DNA of 64,000 bases from Lysobacteraceae bacterium (GTDB taxonomy: Bacteria; Pseudomonadota; Gammaproteobacteria; Xanthomonadales; Xanthomonadaceae). How positions within the stretch are numbered: position 1 is the stretch's first letter; each line of letters opens with the position of its first letter. Positions 26,829 to 34,603 of the stretch are shown piece by piece. The position numbers and the translations under genes are program-made. The stretch spans positions 149,284-213,283 of the forward strand of contig JAEUPQ010000004.1 in the NCBI GenBank assembly GCA_016789405.1, read 5' to 3'. Below the pieces are notes generated by a model that searched no databases, had not been told where the DNA came from, and saw only the letters and a program-made list of their open reading frames with translations.

Positions 26829-28055
26829 TCAGCGCCCCCGGCCTGCGGACACCGTTTCGACCTCGGGCGCGGCCACCTGCGGCGTCGCCTGCGACCGCTG
26901 GGCATGCTGGAGGGATTGCTCGCTGCTCTGCGCCAGCGGCTGTTCGCGCGCGGTCGCTACGTCGACATGGGCGACCCGCTGGGTTTCCGCCTGCTGGCCC
27001 TGCACTGCGAAGGCACGGCGTCCATCCTCGCCGAACACGACCTGGTCGACCCGCTGCAGCCCGCCACGCTGGGCTTCCAGCGCCAGCGCACCCGCGAGGC
27101 GTTCCGTCTGCCCGCCATCCAGGCCGCGCACCGGTGCCTGCGGCTGCAGGGCATCGAACGACTGCCGGAACAGCGGATTCGCCGGATGGGCCGGTTGGTC
27201 CATCCGCGCAGCACGAGTCTCGAAGTCCTTGCCGAAGACTTTTTCCTGGGCCTCGATCACCGCGTCGATGTAATGCATCTCGACGCCGTGCTTCACCGAT
27301 TTCACCGGATTGAGCTTCTGCCAGAAGCCCAGCGGGTCCGGGTCGGGCAATTCGATCTTGTGGCCGACCGCGTCCGGCATGAGGTGGCGGATGATCGGCT
27401 TGTTTTCCTGCAGCTCGGTCAGGATCTCGTTCTGCACGGCGTAGCGGCGGATCAGCCCGCCCTGTTCGGCTTCGCGCTTCACGGCATCGGGATCGAGGCC
27501 GACGCGCTCCAGGGTCTTGTCGTGGACCCCGGCCGCATTGAAGGTGATCGCAGGGGTGTCCGTGGCCACGGCCGCGGCAGCCGCCAGGCCACCGCCCAGC
27601 GAATGCCCCGTGATGACCATGTCCTGGCCGAAAGCGACCTTGGCCTGTCGGGCCAGTGCCATCGCCTGGTTGTATTGCGAAGTTTCGAATCCGAGACCCT
27701 GGCCGAAATTGGTCAGCCAGTCCTTCGCTTCGTCGGTGCCGCTGTAGGCCAGCACGTGGCGCCCCTGGCCGTCGCCGTAGACCACGGCCAGGAAACCGCT
27801 GCTCTGGTTCTTCAGCAGGGTCGGGTCGATGCCGTTTCGGCGCAGTTCGTCATCGCCCAGCGGCTTCCACTGGCCGACGCCTTCCTGCTGGCCGTTGCGG
27901 TCGTAGTCATAGACATCGCGCATCAGCTTCGCGAGCGTCATGTCCACCGGCAGCGCCGTCTGGCCGCGCACCTCATCGGCGAAGGTCGGTCGCTGCGCCT
28001 GTCCCTGCAGGCGGTCCGGATCGATCCGTGCATTCATCCTTGCCACTCTCCCCAT
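26829..28055 (-). CDS. lipase-family type IV secretion effector with XVIPCD-like C-terminus
   Basis: A 408-residue protein. Residues 35-280 are a class-3-type alpha/beta lipase: nucleophile elbow GHSLGGG with Ser152, LAYSGTDEAKDW before it and ITFNAAGVHD after. Residues about 293-385 match the XVIPCD, the VirD4-recognised export signal of the Xanthomonadales antibacterial T4SS: NPLFRQSFDALQ, GLQRVDQVV (332-340), FAVQG (349-353) and a Gln/Ser-rich tail. No signal peptide, as expected for T4SS cargo. It should be injected into rival bacteria to attack phospholipids. The ankyrin lipoprotein gene immediately upstream is its likely immunity gene. ATG 28037 is an alternative start. Confidence 0.85.
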   Translation of the reverse strand: MGRVARMNARIDPDRLQGQAQRPTFADEVRGQTALPVDMTLAKLMRDVYDYDRNGQQEGVGQWKPLGDDELRRNGIDPTLLKNQSSGFLAVVYGDGQGRHVLAYSGTDEAKDWLTNFGQGLGFETSQYNQAMALARQAKVAFGQDMVITGHSLGGGLAAAAAVATDTPAITFNAAGVHDKTLERVGLDPDAVKREAEQGGLIRRYAVQNEILTELQENKPIIRHLMPDAVGHKIELPDPDPLGFWQKLNPVKSVKHGVEMHYIDAVIEAQEKVFGKDFETRAARMDQPAHPANPLFRQSFDALQPQAPVRGLDGGQTERLAGALALEAQRGGLQRVDQVVFGEDGRRAFAVQGQQAETQRVAHVDVATAREQPLAQSSEQSLQHAQRSQATPQVAAPEVETVSAGRGR

Positions 28056-28121
28056 CTTTGCCCCGGTCTGCCCGGGATGCGCCGGCGACTCGAGCCGGCG
28101 GTCAGGAAACCCGATGCGCGA

Positions 28122-28922
28122 TCAGCGCGTGCCTTCCAGCGGAATGCCCCGTTGGCTCAGCCATGCTTCGACCGCCTCGCGGCGCTTGCGCGTCTCGGCG
28201 TTGAGCAGTGCGGTCCGGGTCATGAACAGGTAGCGCTGGAACGTCGCCCCCTGCGCGTTGCGTGCGTTCGGATCGGCACCGGCGTCCAGCAGATCCAGCG
28301 CGCGCGCCGGCTCGTTGATCTGGCCGGCCACGTGCAGCGGCGTGTTGCCGAGGCTGTCGGCAAGATTGGGATCGGCGCCTGCGGCGAGCAGCGCGCGGAA
28401 CTGGGTTTCGCGCTCGCCCATCAGCGCGGCGCGCAGCGGGCCCGCGCCGGATTCGGGATTGCGCACGTTCGGGTCGACGCCGCGCGCCAGGAGTTCGGCG
28501 AGATAGGACGGATCGTTGGCCATCGCGGCCATGTGCACGACGGTCTCCCCGTCGACGCCCGGCTGTTTCGGGTCGGCGCCCGCTTCGAGCAGTGCCTTGA
28601 GGCTGTCCAGCCGCTGGTTGAGCAGCGCCCACTGCAGCAGGGTGACCTGCTTGTCGCCGCGAGCGGCGAGATCGGTAGCGGGCGCGAGCGTGCGGATGCG
28701 GGCGACGTCGCCCTCGGCGATGGCCTCGGCCAAGGCCGCGACCGCCGGGTCGGGAAACACCTGACTGGGATCCACGCGATGGATTTCTGCTGTTGCGGGC
28801 ATTGCGGGCTTCTCCTTGGCGCAAGCGGTGCAGGCAGCGCATGCAGCGATGAGCAGCAGGGCGGCCGGCGCGGTACGTCGAGTCTTGGCACGACCCGGCC
28901 GTGCCGGAATCGAATCGGACAT
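28122..28922 (-). CDS. ankyrin-repeat lipoprotein, probable immunity protein
   Basis: A 266-residue protein with a signal peptide and lipobox-like sequence (LLIAAC, alternatively CTAC), then at least four ankyrin repeats marked by TLLQWALLNQRLDSLKALLE-AGADP, GETVVHMAAM, and GNTPLHVAGQ-AGADPNARN. ATG 28922 has the ribosome-binding site GGGAGCAGGG; longer frames are discounted. A periplasmic lipoprotein next to a T4SS lipase effector fits an immunity role, since self or sibling attack would arrive in the periplasm, and ankyrin lipoproteins accompany other antibacterial lipases. The pair is separated by 66 bp on the same strand. Immunity is inferred from position and export. Confidence 0.75.
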   Translation of the reverse strand: MSDSIPARPGRAKTRRTAPAALLLIAACAACTACAKEKPAMPATAEIHRVDPSQVFPDPAVAALAEAIAEGDVARIRTLAPATDLAARGDKQVTLLQWALLNQRLDSLKALLEAGADPKQPGVDGETVVHMAAMANDPSYLAELLARGVDPNVRNPESGAGPLRAALMGERETQFRALLAAGADPNLADSLGNTPLHVAGQINEPARALDLLDAGADPNARNAQGATFQRYLFMTRTALLNAETRKRREAVEAWLSQRGIPLEGTR

Positions 28923-29092
28923 CCCTGCTCCCTCCCCGCCACCTCGGCGTGCGGCGGGTTCGAGCATACCCGGAAGTACGGGCGCGTCACCACCCGCGAC
29001 CGACCTGGATTCTGCGACGCCATGCCGGAAACGAACGCAGCCCGGCGACAGGGCCACCGGGCAGCAGGGTCCGCCACACCTTGTCCGCCCAA

Positions 29093-29992
29093 TCAGGGCG
29101 TGGGGGACTCCGGCGGCAGGGGCTCTGGCTCGACCGCCTCCGCGGAGACCGCGCTTGCGGTATCGGCCGGCGATGGCGCCGGACTGCCCGGGGATGCATC
29201 GGCGTCGACCGCAGGCGTCGCCAGATCGGCCTCGATCGCATCGCCGAGCTTGGCCAGCGCCACATCGATCAATCGTTGATATCCGACATGGATTGCCGGC
29301 GTGGCGGCGGTTTCGCCCCCCTCGACCGAAGGCGGCGCTGCCTCTGTCGGCACGGCCTCCGCCGGCGCGGCTTCAGCCGGCGCAGCCACGGCCGCCGCCG
29401 ACTCGGGCGCCATCACGACAGGAGACGAAATCGCGCGCCCGCGATAGGGCTTGCCGTCCACGACGACGTGCACGGCAGCAATGATGGGCGAAACACCTTC
29501 GGGCACTTCGCCAAGCACGTATCCCCCCCGGGTATCGTCACCCGAACATGCCACCTTCTGCGTGTTGTTCATCAGGCTTGCGATCGGCCCCATCCTCATC
29601 CTTGCCACCATCGCGCGCAAAGAGGCCGCGCTGTTGATATGCAGGGAAAACGCCGTCAGCTTGACCTCGCGCCCGGCAAGCCGGTCCCCGAATCGAGACG
29701 CCAGCATGGCGTGCAGTTGCAAGGCAAGATCGGGTTCGATGTCGCGCTGGCCGATGCGAACCGAGCCGTACGCGCAATTGGTGATGATCAACGATTCGTT
29801 TGCGCTTCTGGCAAGCTTCGGATCGCGTGCATCGAAGAACCTGTAGGCGTGCACGGTGGGCGTTTCCGGCACGCGGAGCCTCACCTTTGGAAGACTCAAG
29901 CCACAAAGCAGCCAGATACTGCTTGCAGCAAGCAAGACGCGAAAAGGGACGCCAAAGCGTCCCTTTTCAAATCGAACAGGCAACCGGGCCAC
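29093..29992 (-). CDS. exported protein of unknown function with Ala/Pro-rich tail
   Basis: A 299-residue frame. Residues 14-35 form a hydrophobic export segment (FRVLLAASSIWLLCGLSL). The globular part (40-190) contains YRFFDARDPKLARSANESLI and LHAMLASRFGDRLAGREVKL, with two Cys that could pair; the rest is a low-complexity Ala/Pro/Glu region. No family was recognised. The GTG at 29992 is a doubtful start because the infC terminator (29941-29968) lies inside the first 17 codons; TTG 29938, at the beginning of the hydrophobic segment, is an alternative. It lies upstream of the effector/immunity pair on the same strand and may be cargo of the same insertion. Confidence 0.55.
   Translation of the reverse strand: MARLPVRFEKGRFGVPFRVLLAASSIWLLCGLSLPKVRLRVPETPTVHAYRFFDARDPKLARSANESLIITNCAYGSVRIGQRDIEPDLALQLHAMLASRFGDRLAGREVKLTAFSLHINSAASLRAMVARMRMGPIASLMNNTQKVACSGDDTRGGYVLGEVPEGVSPIIAAVHVVVDGKPYRGRAISSPVVMAPESAAAVAAPAEAAPAEAVPTEAAPPSVEGGETAATPAIHVGYQRLIDVALAKLGDAIEADLATPAVDADASPGSPAPSPADTASAVSAEAVEPEPLPPESPTP
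29941..29968 (-). terminator. strong intrinsic terminator after infC
   Basis: GAAAAGGGACGC-CAAA-GCGTCCCTTTTC: a perfect 12-bp inverted repeat with A and T tracts on either side, so it can act in both directions. It is 36 bp past the infC stop and separates thrS-infC from rpmI, which in most relatives are cotranscribed. Confidence 0.85.
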
Positions 29993-30003
29993 GATCGACC
30001 CGC

Positions 30004-30528
30004 TTACTTCTTCTTCGGCGCGATCATCATCACCATCTGCCGGCCTTCGAGGCGCGGACGCGATTCGATGACGATGTCTTCGCCGAGATCGCCTTCGATC
30101 CGGTTCGCCATTTCGCGACCGAGCTCCATGTGGCTCATTTCGCGACCGCGGAAGCGGATGTTGACCTTGATCTTGTCGCCTTCGGCGAGGAATTCGCGCA
30201 TCTTGCGAAGCTTGATCTGGTAGTCGCCTTCGTCCGTGACCGGACGGAACTTGACTTCCTTGATCTCCACGACCTTCTGCTTCTTCTTGGCGGCAGACGC
30301 CTTCTTCTGCAGTTCGAACTTGAACTTGCCGAAGTCCATGATGCGGCAGACCGGCGGATCCGCGTTGGGCTGGATCTCGACGAGATCGAGGCCTTCGTCC
30401 TCGGCCTTGGCCAACGCTTCATCACGCGACAGGACGCCGATCATCTCGCCGTCGCTGCCGATCACGCGGACGCGCGGAACGCGGATCTCGTGATTCTTGC
30501 GGTTCTGCTTTTCCTGAGGGGTGCTGAT
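30004..30528 (-). CDS. infC: translation initiation factor IF-3, apparent AUC start
   Basis: A 174-residue factor that prevents subunit joining and checks start-codon fidelity. The conserved N-terminal block ([19 protein letters not shown]) begins upstream of the first canonical start GTG 30465. Upstream in frame no ATG, GTG or TTG is seen before the start of this block; ATC at 30528 is preceded at 8 nt by GGAG. E. coli infC uses AUU, which IF-3 itself discriminates against, giving autoregulation; AUC would serve the same purpose. C-terminal domain with [20 protein letters not shown] and [14 protein letters not shown] end. The 58-bp gap to thrS contains the stem CCGGCGGAC/GTCCGCCGG (30554-30577). 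Confidence 0.93.
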   Translation of the reverse strand: MSTPQEKQNRKNHEIRVPRVRVIGSDGEMIGVLSRDEALAKAEDEGLDLVEIQPNADPPVCRIMDFGKFKFELQKKASAAKKKQKVVEIKEVKFRPVTDEGDYQIKLRKMREFLAEGDKIKVNIRFRGREMSHMELGREMANRIEGDLGEDIVIESRPRLEGRQMVMMIAPKKK

Positions 30529-30585
30529 ATTGCAATCTCCGAAGAGGAATGAGCCGGCGGACCAAAGCGTCCGCCGGTGTTGGAA

Positions 30586-32490
30586 TCACGCTGCCGACGA
30601 TTCGGCCGCGACGCGGGCGACGAAGTCGGCGACGGTCATATTGCCGAGATCTTCCCCTGCGCGCGAGCGCACCGAAACCACGCCGTTTTCCTTCTCCCGG
30701 TCCCCGACCACGAGCAGGTACGGCACGCGCTGCAGCGTGTGCTCGCGAATCTTATAGCCGATTTTCTCGTTGCGCAAATCGCCCGAGACCCGGAGGCCTT
30801 GATTCATAAGGGATTTCCGGACTTCTTCGACATAGTCGGCCTGGGCGTCCGTGATGTTCATCACGACCGCCTGGATCGGGGCCAGCCAGGCCGGCATCTG
30901 CCCGGCGTGGTGCTCGATCAGGATACCGATGAAGCGCTCCATGGAGCCGACGATGGCGCGGTGCAGCATGACCGGGTGGCGGCGCTGGCTGTGTTCGTCC
31001 ACGTATTCGGCGCCCAGGCGGCCGGGCATCATGAAGTCCACCTGCATGGTACCGAGCTGCCAGGTCCGGCCGATGGCGTCCTTGAGGTGGTACTCGATCT
31101 TCGGACCGTAGAAGGCGCCCTCACCCGGCAGCTCCTCCCATTCCACGCCGGCGGCGCCCAGCGCCGATCGCAGGGCGTTCTCGGCCTTGTCCCAGGTGGC
31201 GTCGTCGCCGAGGCGCGAGTCCGGGCGCAGGGCGATCTTGATCTGGACGTCTTCGAAGCCGAAATGGCCGTAGACCTTCAGCGCCTGCTCGTGGAAGGCC
31301 TTCACCTCGGACTCGATCTGGTCCTCGGTGCAGAAGATGTGGCCGTCGTCCTGGGTGAAGCCGCGCACGCGGAGGATGCCGTGCAGCGCGCCGGAGGGCT
31401 CGTTGCGGTGGCAGGCGCCGAACTCGCCGTAGCGGATCGGCAGGTCGCGATAGCTGTGCAGGCCCTGGTTGAAGACCTGAACATGGCCCGGGCAGTTCAT
31501 CGGCTTCAGCGCGTAGGTGCGCTTCTCCGACTCGGTGAAGAACATGTTGTCCTTGTAATTGTCCCAGTGGCCGGACTTCTGCCACAGGGTCACGTCGAGG
31601 ATCTGCGGGCAGCGCACTTCCTGGTAGCCGCTGTCGCGATAGACCTTGCGCATGTACTGCTCGACGACCTGCCAGATCGCCCAGCCCTTGGGATGCCAGA
31701 AGATCAGGCCCGGGCCTTCTTCCTGGAGGTGGAACAGGTCCTGCGCCTTGGCGATCTTGCGGTGGTCGCGCTTCTCGGCCTCTTCCAGCTGGTGCAGGTA
31801 GGCCTTGAGGTCCTTGTCGTTCAGCCAGGCCGTGCCGTAGATGCGGCTGAGCATCTGGTTGTTCGAATCACCACGCCAGTAGGCGCCGGCGACCTTCATC
31901 AGCTTGAACGCGCGCAGCTTGTCGGTACCGGGCACGTGCGGGCCGCGGCAGAGGTCGGTGAATTCGCCCTGCGTGTAGAGCGACAGGTCTTCGTTCGCCG
32001 GGATGCTCTCGATGATCTCGGCCTTGAAGTGCTCCCCGATTCCCTTGAAGTAGGCAACGGCATCATCGCGCGACTTGACGCTGCGGCTGACCGCGTGCGC
32101 TTCCTTCACGATCTTCTGCATCTCCGCCTCGATCGCCGGCAGGTCCTCCGGCGTGAACGGGCGCTCGTAGGCGAAGTCGTAGTAGAAACCGTTGTCGATC
32201 ACCGGGCCGATGGTGACCTGCGCGCCGGGGAACAGGCGCTGCACGGCCTGGGCCAGCAGGTGGGCGGTGGAGTGGCGCAGGATCTCCAGCGCCTCGGGGG
32301 ATTTCTCGGTGACGATGGCCAGCTCGGCATCCTGTTCGATACGGAAGCTGGTGTCGACGAGCTTGCCGTCGACCTTGCCGGCGAGTGCGGCCTTGGCCAG
32401 GCCGGCGCCGATGGAGGCGGCGACATCGCCGACCGTGGGCGCGGATTCGAATTCGCGGCGGCTGCCGTCTGGGAGCGTGATTGCAATCAT
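30586..32490 (-). CDS. thrS: threonyl-tRNA synthetase
   Basis: A 634-residue class II synthetase. In order: N-terminal TGS domain ([16 protein letters not shown]), editing domain with [12 protein letters not shown] (H-x-x-x-H editing site) and CRGPHVP, catalytic core with zinc ligands in MNCPGH and in [11 protein letters not shown] and a later His, motif 2 [10 protein letters not shown], motif 3 [15 protein letters not shown], and the anticodon-binding domain with [16 protein letters not shown] 32490 is chosen because MIAITLPDG aligns with the family start; the extension to 32565 crosses the upstream terminator. Regulation by the leader region at 32564-32726 is likely. Confidence 0.97.
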   Translation of the reverse strand: MIAITLPDGSRREFESAPTVGDVAASIGAGLAKAALAGKVDGKLVDTSFRIEQDAELAIVTEKSPEALEILRHSTAHLLAQAVQRLFPGAQVTIGPVIDNGFYYDFAYERPFTPEDLPAIEAEMQKIVKEAHAVSRSVKSRDDAVAYFKGIGEHFKAEIIESIPANEDLSLYTQGEFTDLCRGPHVPGTDKLRAFKLMKVAGAYWRGDSNNQMLSRIYGTAWLNDKDLKAYLHQLEEAEKRDHRKIAKAQDLFHLQEEGPGLIFWHPKGWAIWQVVEQYMRKVYRDSGYQEVRCPQILDVTLWQKSGHWDNYKDNMFFTESEKRTYALKPMNCPGHVQVFNQGLHSYRDLPIRYGEFGACHRNEPSGALHGILRVRGFTQDDGHIFCTEDQIESEVKAFHEQALKVYGHFGFEDVQIKIALRPDSRLGDDATWDKAENALRSALGAAGVEWEELPGEGAFYGPKIEYHLKDAIGRTWQLGTMQVDFMMPGRLGAEYVDEHSQRRHPVMLHRAIVGSMERFIGILIEHHAGQMPAWLAPIQAVVMNITDAQADYVEEVRKSLMNQGLRVSGDLRNEKIGYKIREHTLQRVPYLLVVGDREKENGVVSVRSRAGEDLGNMTVADFVARVAAESSAA

Positions 32491-32563
32491 GGAGAGAGCT
32501 CGTTTCGGTGAGACGTCGCCGCCGGGGCAGCGGATCGGCGTGTGGCGACGGAATGGAGGCAAC

Positions 32564-32585
32564 AAAAAAGCGCCCCGAAGGCGCT
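32564..32585 (-). terminator. terminator hairpin in the thrS leader
   Basis: Minus strand AGCGCC-TTCGG-GGCGCT followed by TTTTTT, 73 bp upstream of the thrS start. An intrinsic terminator between a promoter and its gene is the mark of transcription attenuation. Confidence 0.8.
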
Positions 32586-32616
32586 CTCGCGGTGTCGCGG
32601 GCCTCGGGCGGTGTCG

Positions 32617-32640
32617 TCAGGGATTGCGGGTAGTGCTCAT
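32617..32640 (-). CDS. putative thrS leader peptide MSTTRNP
   Basis: ATG AGC ACT ACC CGC AAT CCC TGA encodes seven residues with adjacent Thr codons. It lies between the candidate promoter and the leader terminator. Ribosome stalling at the Thr pair when charged tRNA-Thr is scarce could release the terminator. The ribosome-binding site is weak (GAGCGTGCGAC), and only two Thr codons are present. Confidence 0.45.
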   Translation of the reverse strand: MSTTRNP

Positions 32641-32696
32641 GTCGCACGCTCGACGGCCGTTTCCGGGCGTCACCTGAGTCTGTCTGCGGTGCCGGC

Positions 32697-32726
32697 ACCT
32701 TAGCGCCGGCGCCGACGCGATGTCAA
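32697..32726 (-). promoter_or_regulatory. candidate thrS promoter
   Basis: On the minus strand a perfect -35 TTGACA (32721-32726) and TAAGGT (32697-32702) are 18 bp apart. The expected start, near 32690, gives a 50-nt lead to the small leader ORF and about 200 nt to thrS. Confidence 0.55.
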
Positions 32727-32833
32727 CGAAACACGGGCATTTCAGGGGATCCGGCAGCGGTTTCGACCTCGGTCGCATTCCACCGACCCCGCCGGGGCTC
32801 TACACTCGGCGCTCCCCCCGGGATGGACCCGAG

Positions 32834-33781
32834 ATGTCGCAGAGCATCCACGATTTCCACGACGACCCGCGCAATGCCGCGATCCGGATCTGGATCAACG
32901 GCACGCTGAAGCCCAGGGCGGAGGCCACCGTGTCGGTCTTCGACAGCGGGTTCGTGCTTGGCGACGGCGTCTGGGAAGGCCTGCGGGTGATCGATGGCCA
33001 TCCAGTCTTCCTCGACGAGCACCTGGACCGGCTGTACGAGGGTGCCAAGGCGATCGCACTGGACATCGGCCTGGACCGCGCGACGCTGACCCGGGCGCTG
33101 TACGACACACTCGCCGCCAACGACATGCACGACGGCGTGCACATGCGACTGATGGTGTCGCGCGGCGTGAAGCGGACGCCCTACCAGGATCCGCGCGTGA
33201 CCATCGGCCCGGCGACGGTCGTGATCATCCCCGAATTCAAGGTCGCCAAGCCCGAAACACTGGCCAGGGGCCTGACGCTGTTCACGGTGCACGTGCGTCG
33301 CGGGTTCCCGGATGTGCAGGACCCGAAGCTCAACAGCCACAGCAAGCTCAACTGCATCACCGCCTGCATCCAGGCGACCGAAGCCGGCGCCGACGAAGCC
33401 TTGATGCTCGATCCGCACGGTTTCGTCGCGACCTGCAATTCCACGCACTTCTTCATCGTGCGCAAGAGCGAGGTCTGGACCTCGACCGGCGACTACTGCC
33501 TCGGCGGCATCACCCGCGCCAACGTGCTTCGCGCCTGCCACGAGGCCGGCATTCCCTGTTTCGAGAAGAACTTCAGCCTGACCCAGGTCTATTCCGCGGA
33601 TGAAGCCTTCACGACCGGCACCTTTGCCGGACTGGCGCCGGTGCGCCGCATCGACGGACGGACGATCGGCAATGATGGCGACGGCGCCCTGCCCGGCCCG
33701 ATGGTGGCCCGCCTGCAGGTCCTGTATCGCGAGCTGGTCGCGCGCGACGTGGCGTTCCGCGCTGGCGTGCGCCTCGCATGA
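32834..33781 (+). CDS. class IV PLP aminotransferase (branched-chain / D-amino-acid type)
   Basis: A 315-residue pyridoxal-phosphate enzyme of fold type IV. The catalytic Lys171 is in LNSHSKLNCI, and the family pattern EALMLDPHGFVATCNSTHFF follows, with TGTFAGLAPV near the C-terminus binding the phosphate. The start region RNAAIRIWINGTLKPRAEATVSVFD is typical of IlvE/DatA-like enzymes; whether branched-chain amino acids, D-alanine or 4-amino-4-deoxychorismate is the substrate cannot be said. ATG 32834 follows GGACCCGAG. Its TGA overlaps the ATG of the sulfotransferase-like gene (ATGA), so the two are coupled. Confidence 0.85.
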   Translation: MSQSIHDFHDDPRNAAIRIWINGTLKPRAEATVSVFDSGFVLGDGVWEGLRVIDGHPVFLDEHLDRLYEGAKAIALDIGLDRATLTRALYDTLAANDMHDGVHMRLMVSRGVKRTPYQDPRVTIGPATVVIIPEFKVAKPETLARGLTLFTVHVRRGFPDVQDPKLNSHSKLNCITACIQATEAGADEALMLDPHGFVATCNSTHFFIVRKSEVWTSTGDYCLGGITRANVLRACHEAGIPCFEKNFSLTQVYSADEAFTTGTFAGLAPVRRIDGRTIGNDGDGALPGPMVARLQVLYRELVARDVAFRAGVRLA

Positions 33782-34554
33782 GCGCGCGGACGAACGCCAG
33801 GGCATTCGTGCCACCGGCCCGCGACACGCTGCGCATCGCGATGTGGAGCGGACCGCGGAACATCTCGACCGCGATGATGCGGGCGTGGGAAAACCGCGAC
33901 GACTGCGCGGTCAGCGACGAACCGCTGTACGCGGCCTACCTGGCCGAGACCGGCATCGACCATCCGGGGCGCGAAGAAGTGCTGGCGGCCGGCGACACCG
34001 ACTGGCGCAGCGTCACCCGCGATCTGCTCGGCCCGGCCCCGGGCAACAAGCCTGTGTGGTACCAGAAACACATGACCCATCACCTGCTGCCGCAGATGGA
34101 TCGGCAGTGGATGCTCGGCCTGCGCAACGTGCTGCTGATTCGCGATCCCGCTGAAGTCGTGGCGTCGTACCTGCGATCGCGCGCCACGATCGCGCCCGAG
34201 GATATCGGCCTGCAGCAGCAAGGCGAGTTGTTCGACTGGTTCTGCGACCAGTTGGGCGAACCGCCGGCGGTGATCGACGCGGGCGATTTCCTGCGCTCGC
34301 CGGAGTCTCACCTGCGCCTGCTCTGCGCGCGCCTGGGCATCGCGTTCACACCGCGCATGCTGTCGTGGCCCGCAGGCCCGCGCGACAGCGACGGCGTGTG
34401 GGCGAAACACTGGTACGACGTTGTGTGGAATTCGACCGGCTTCGAGCCCTGGCGCCCGCGCGAGGACGTGCTCACCGGCGAGGCGCTGGCGGTCGCGGAA
34501 GCATGCAGGCCGGTGTACGAGCGCCTGCGCAGCTACCGGATGCGGGTGGCCTGA
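33778..34554 (+). CDS. sulfotransferase-like protein
   Basis: A 258-residue P-loop protein. The 5'-phosphosulfate loop MWSGPRNISTAMMRAW lies at 22-37, and VLLIRDPAEVVASYLRS near 118-134 is the 3'-phosphate motif of sulfotransferase folds. The middle has VWYQKHMTHHLLPQMD. In many bacteria this family sits beside class IV aminotransferases, as here (4-bp overlap), so it probably acts on a metabolite linked to amino-acid or keto-acid turnover rather than on a polymer. The acceptor and even the sulfo donor are not established. Confidence 0.75.
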   Translation: MSARTNARAFVPPARDTLRIAMWSGPRNISTAMMRAWENRDDCAVSDEPLYAAYLAETGIDHPGREEVLAAGDTDWRSVTRDLLGPAPGNKPVWYQKHMTHHLLPQMDRQWMLGLRNVLLIRDPAEVVASYLRSRATIAPEDIGLQQQGELFDWFCDQLGEPPAVIDAGDFLRSPESHLRLLCARLGIAFTPRMLSWPAGPRDSDGVWAKHWYDVVWNSTGFEPWRPREDVLTGEALAVAEACRPVYERLRSYRMRVA

Positions 34555-34603
34555 GTTCCGTCGGCCGCATGCCGACGCCGATGAAGCGGCGCCGGAACCG
34601 CAG

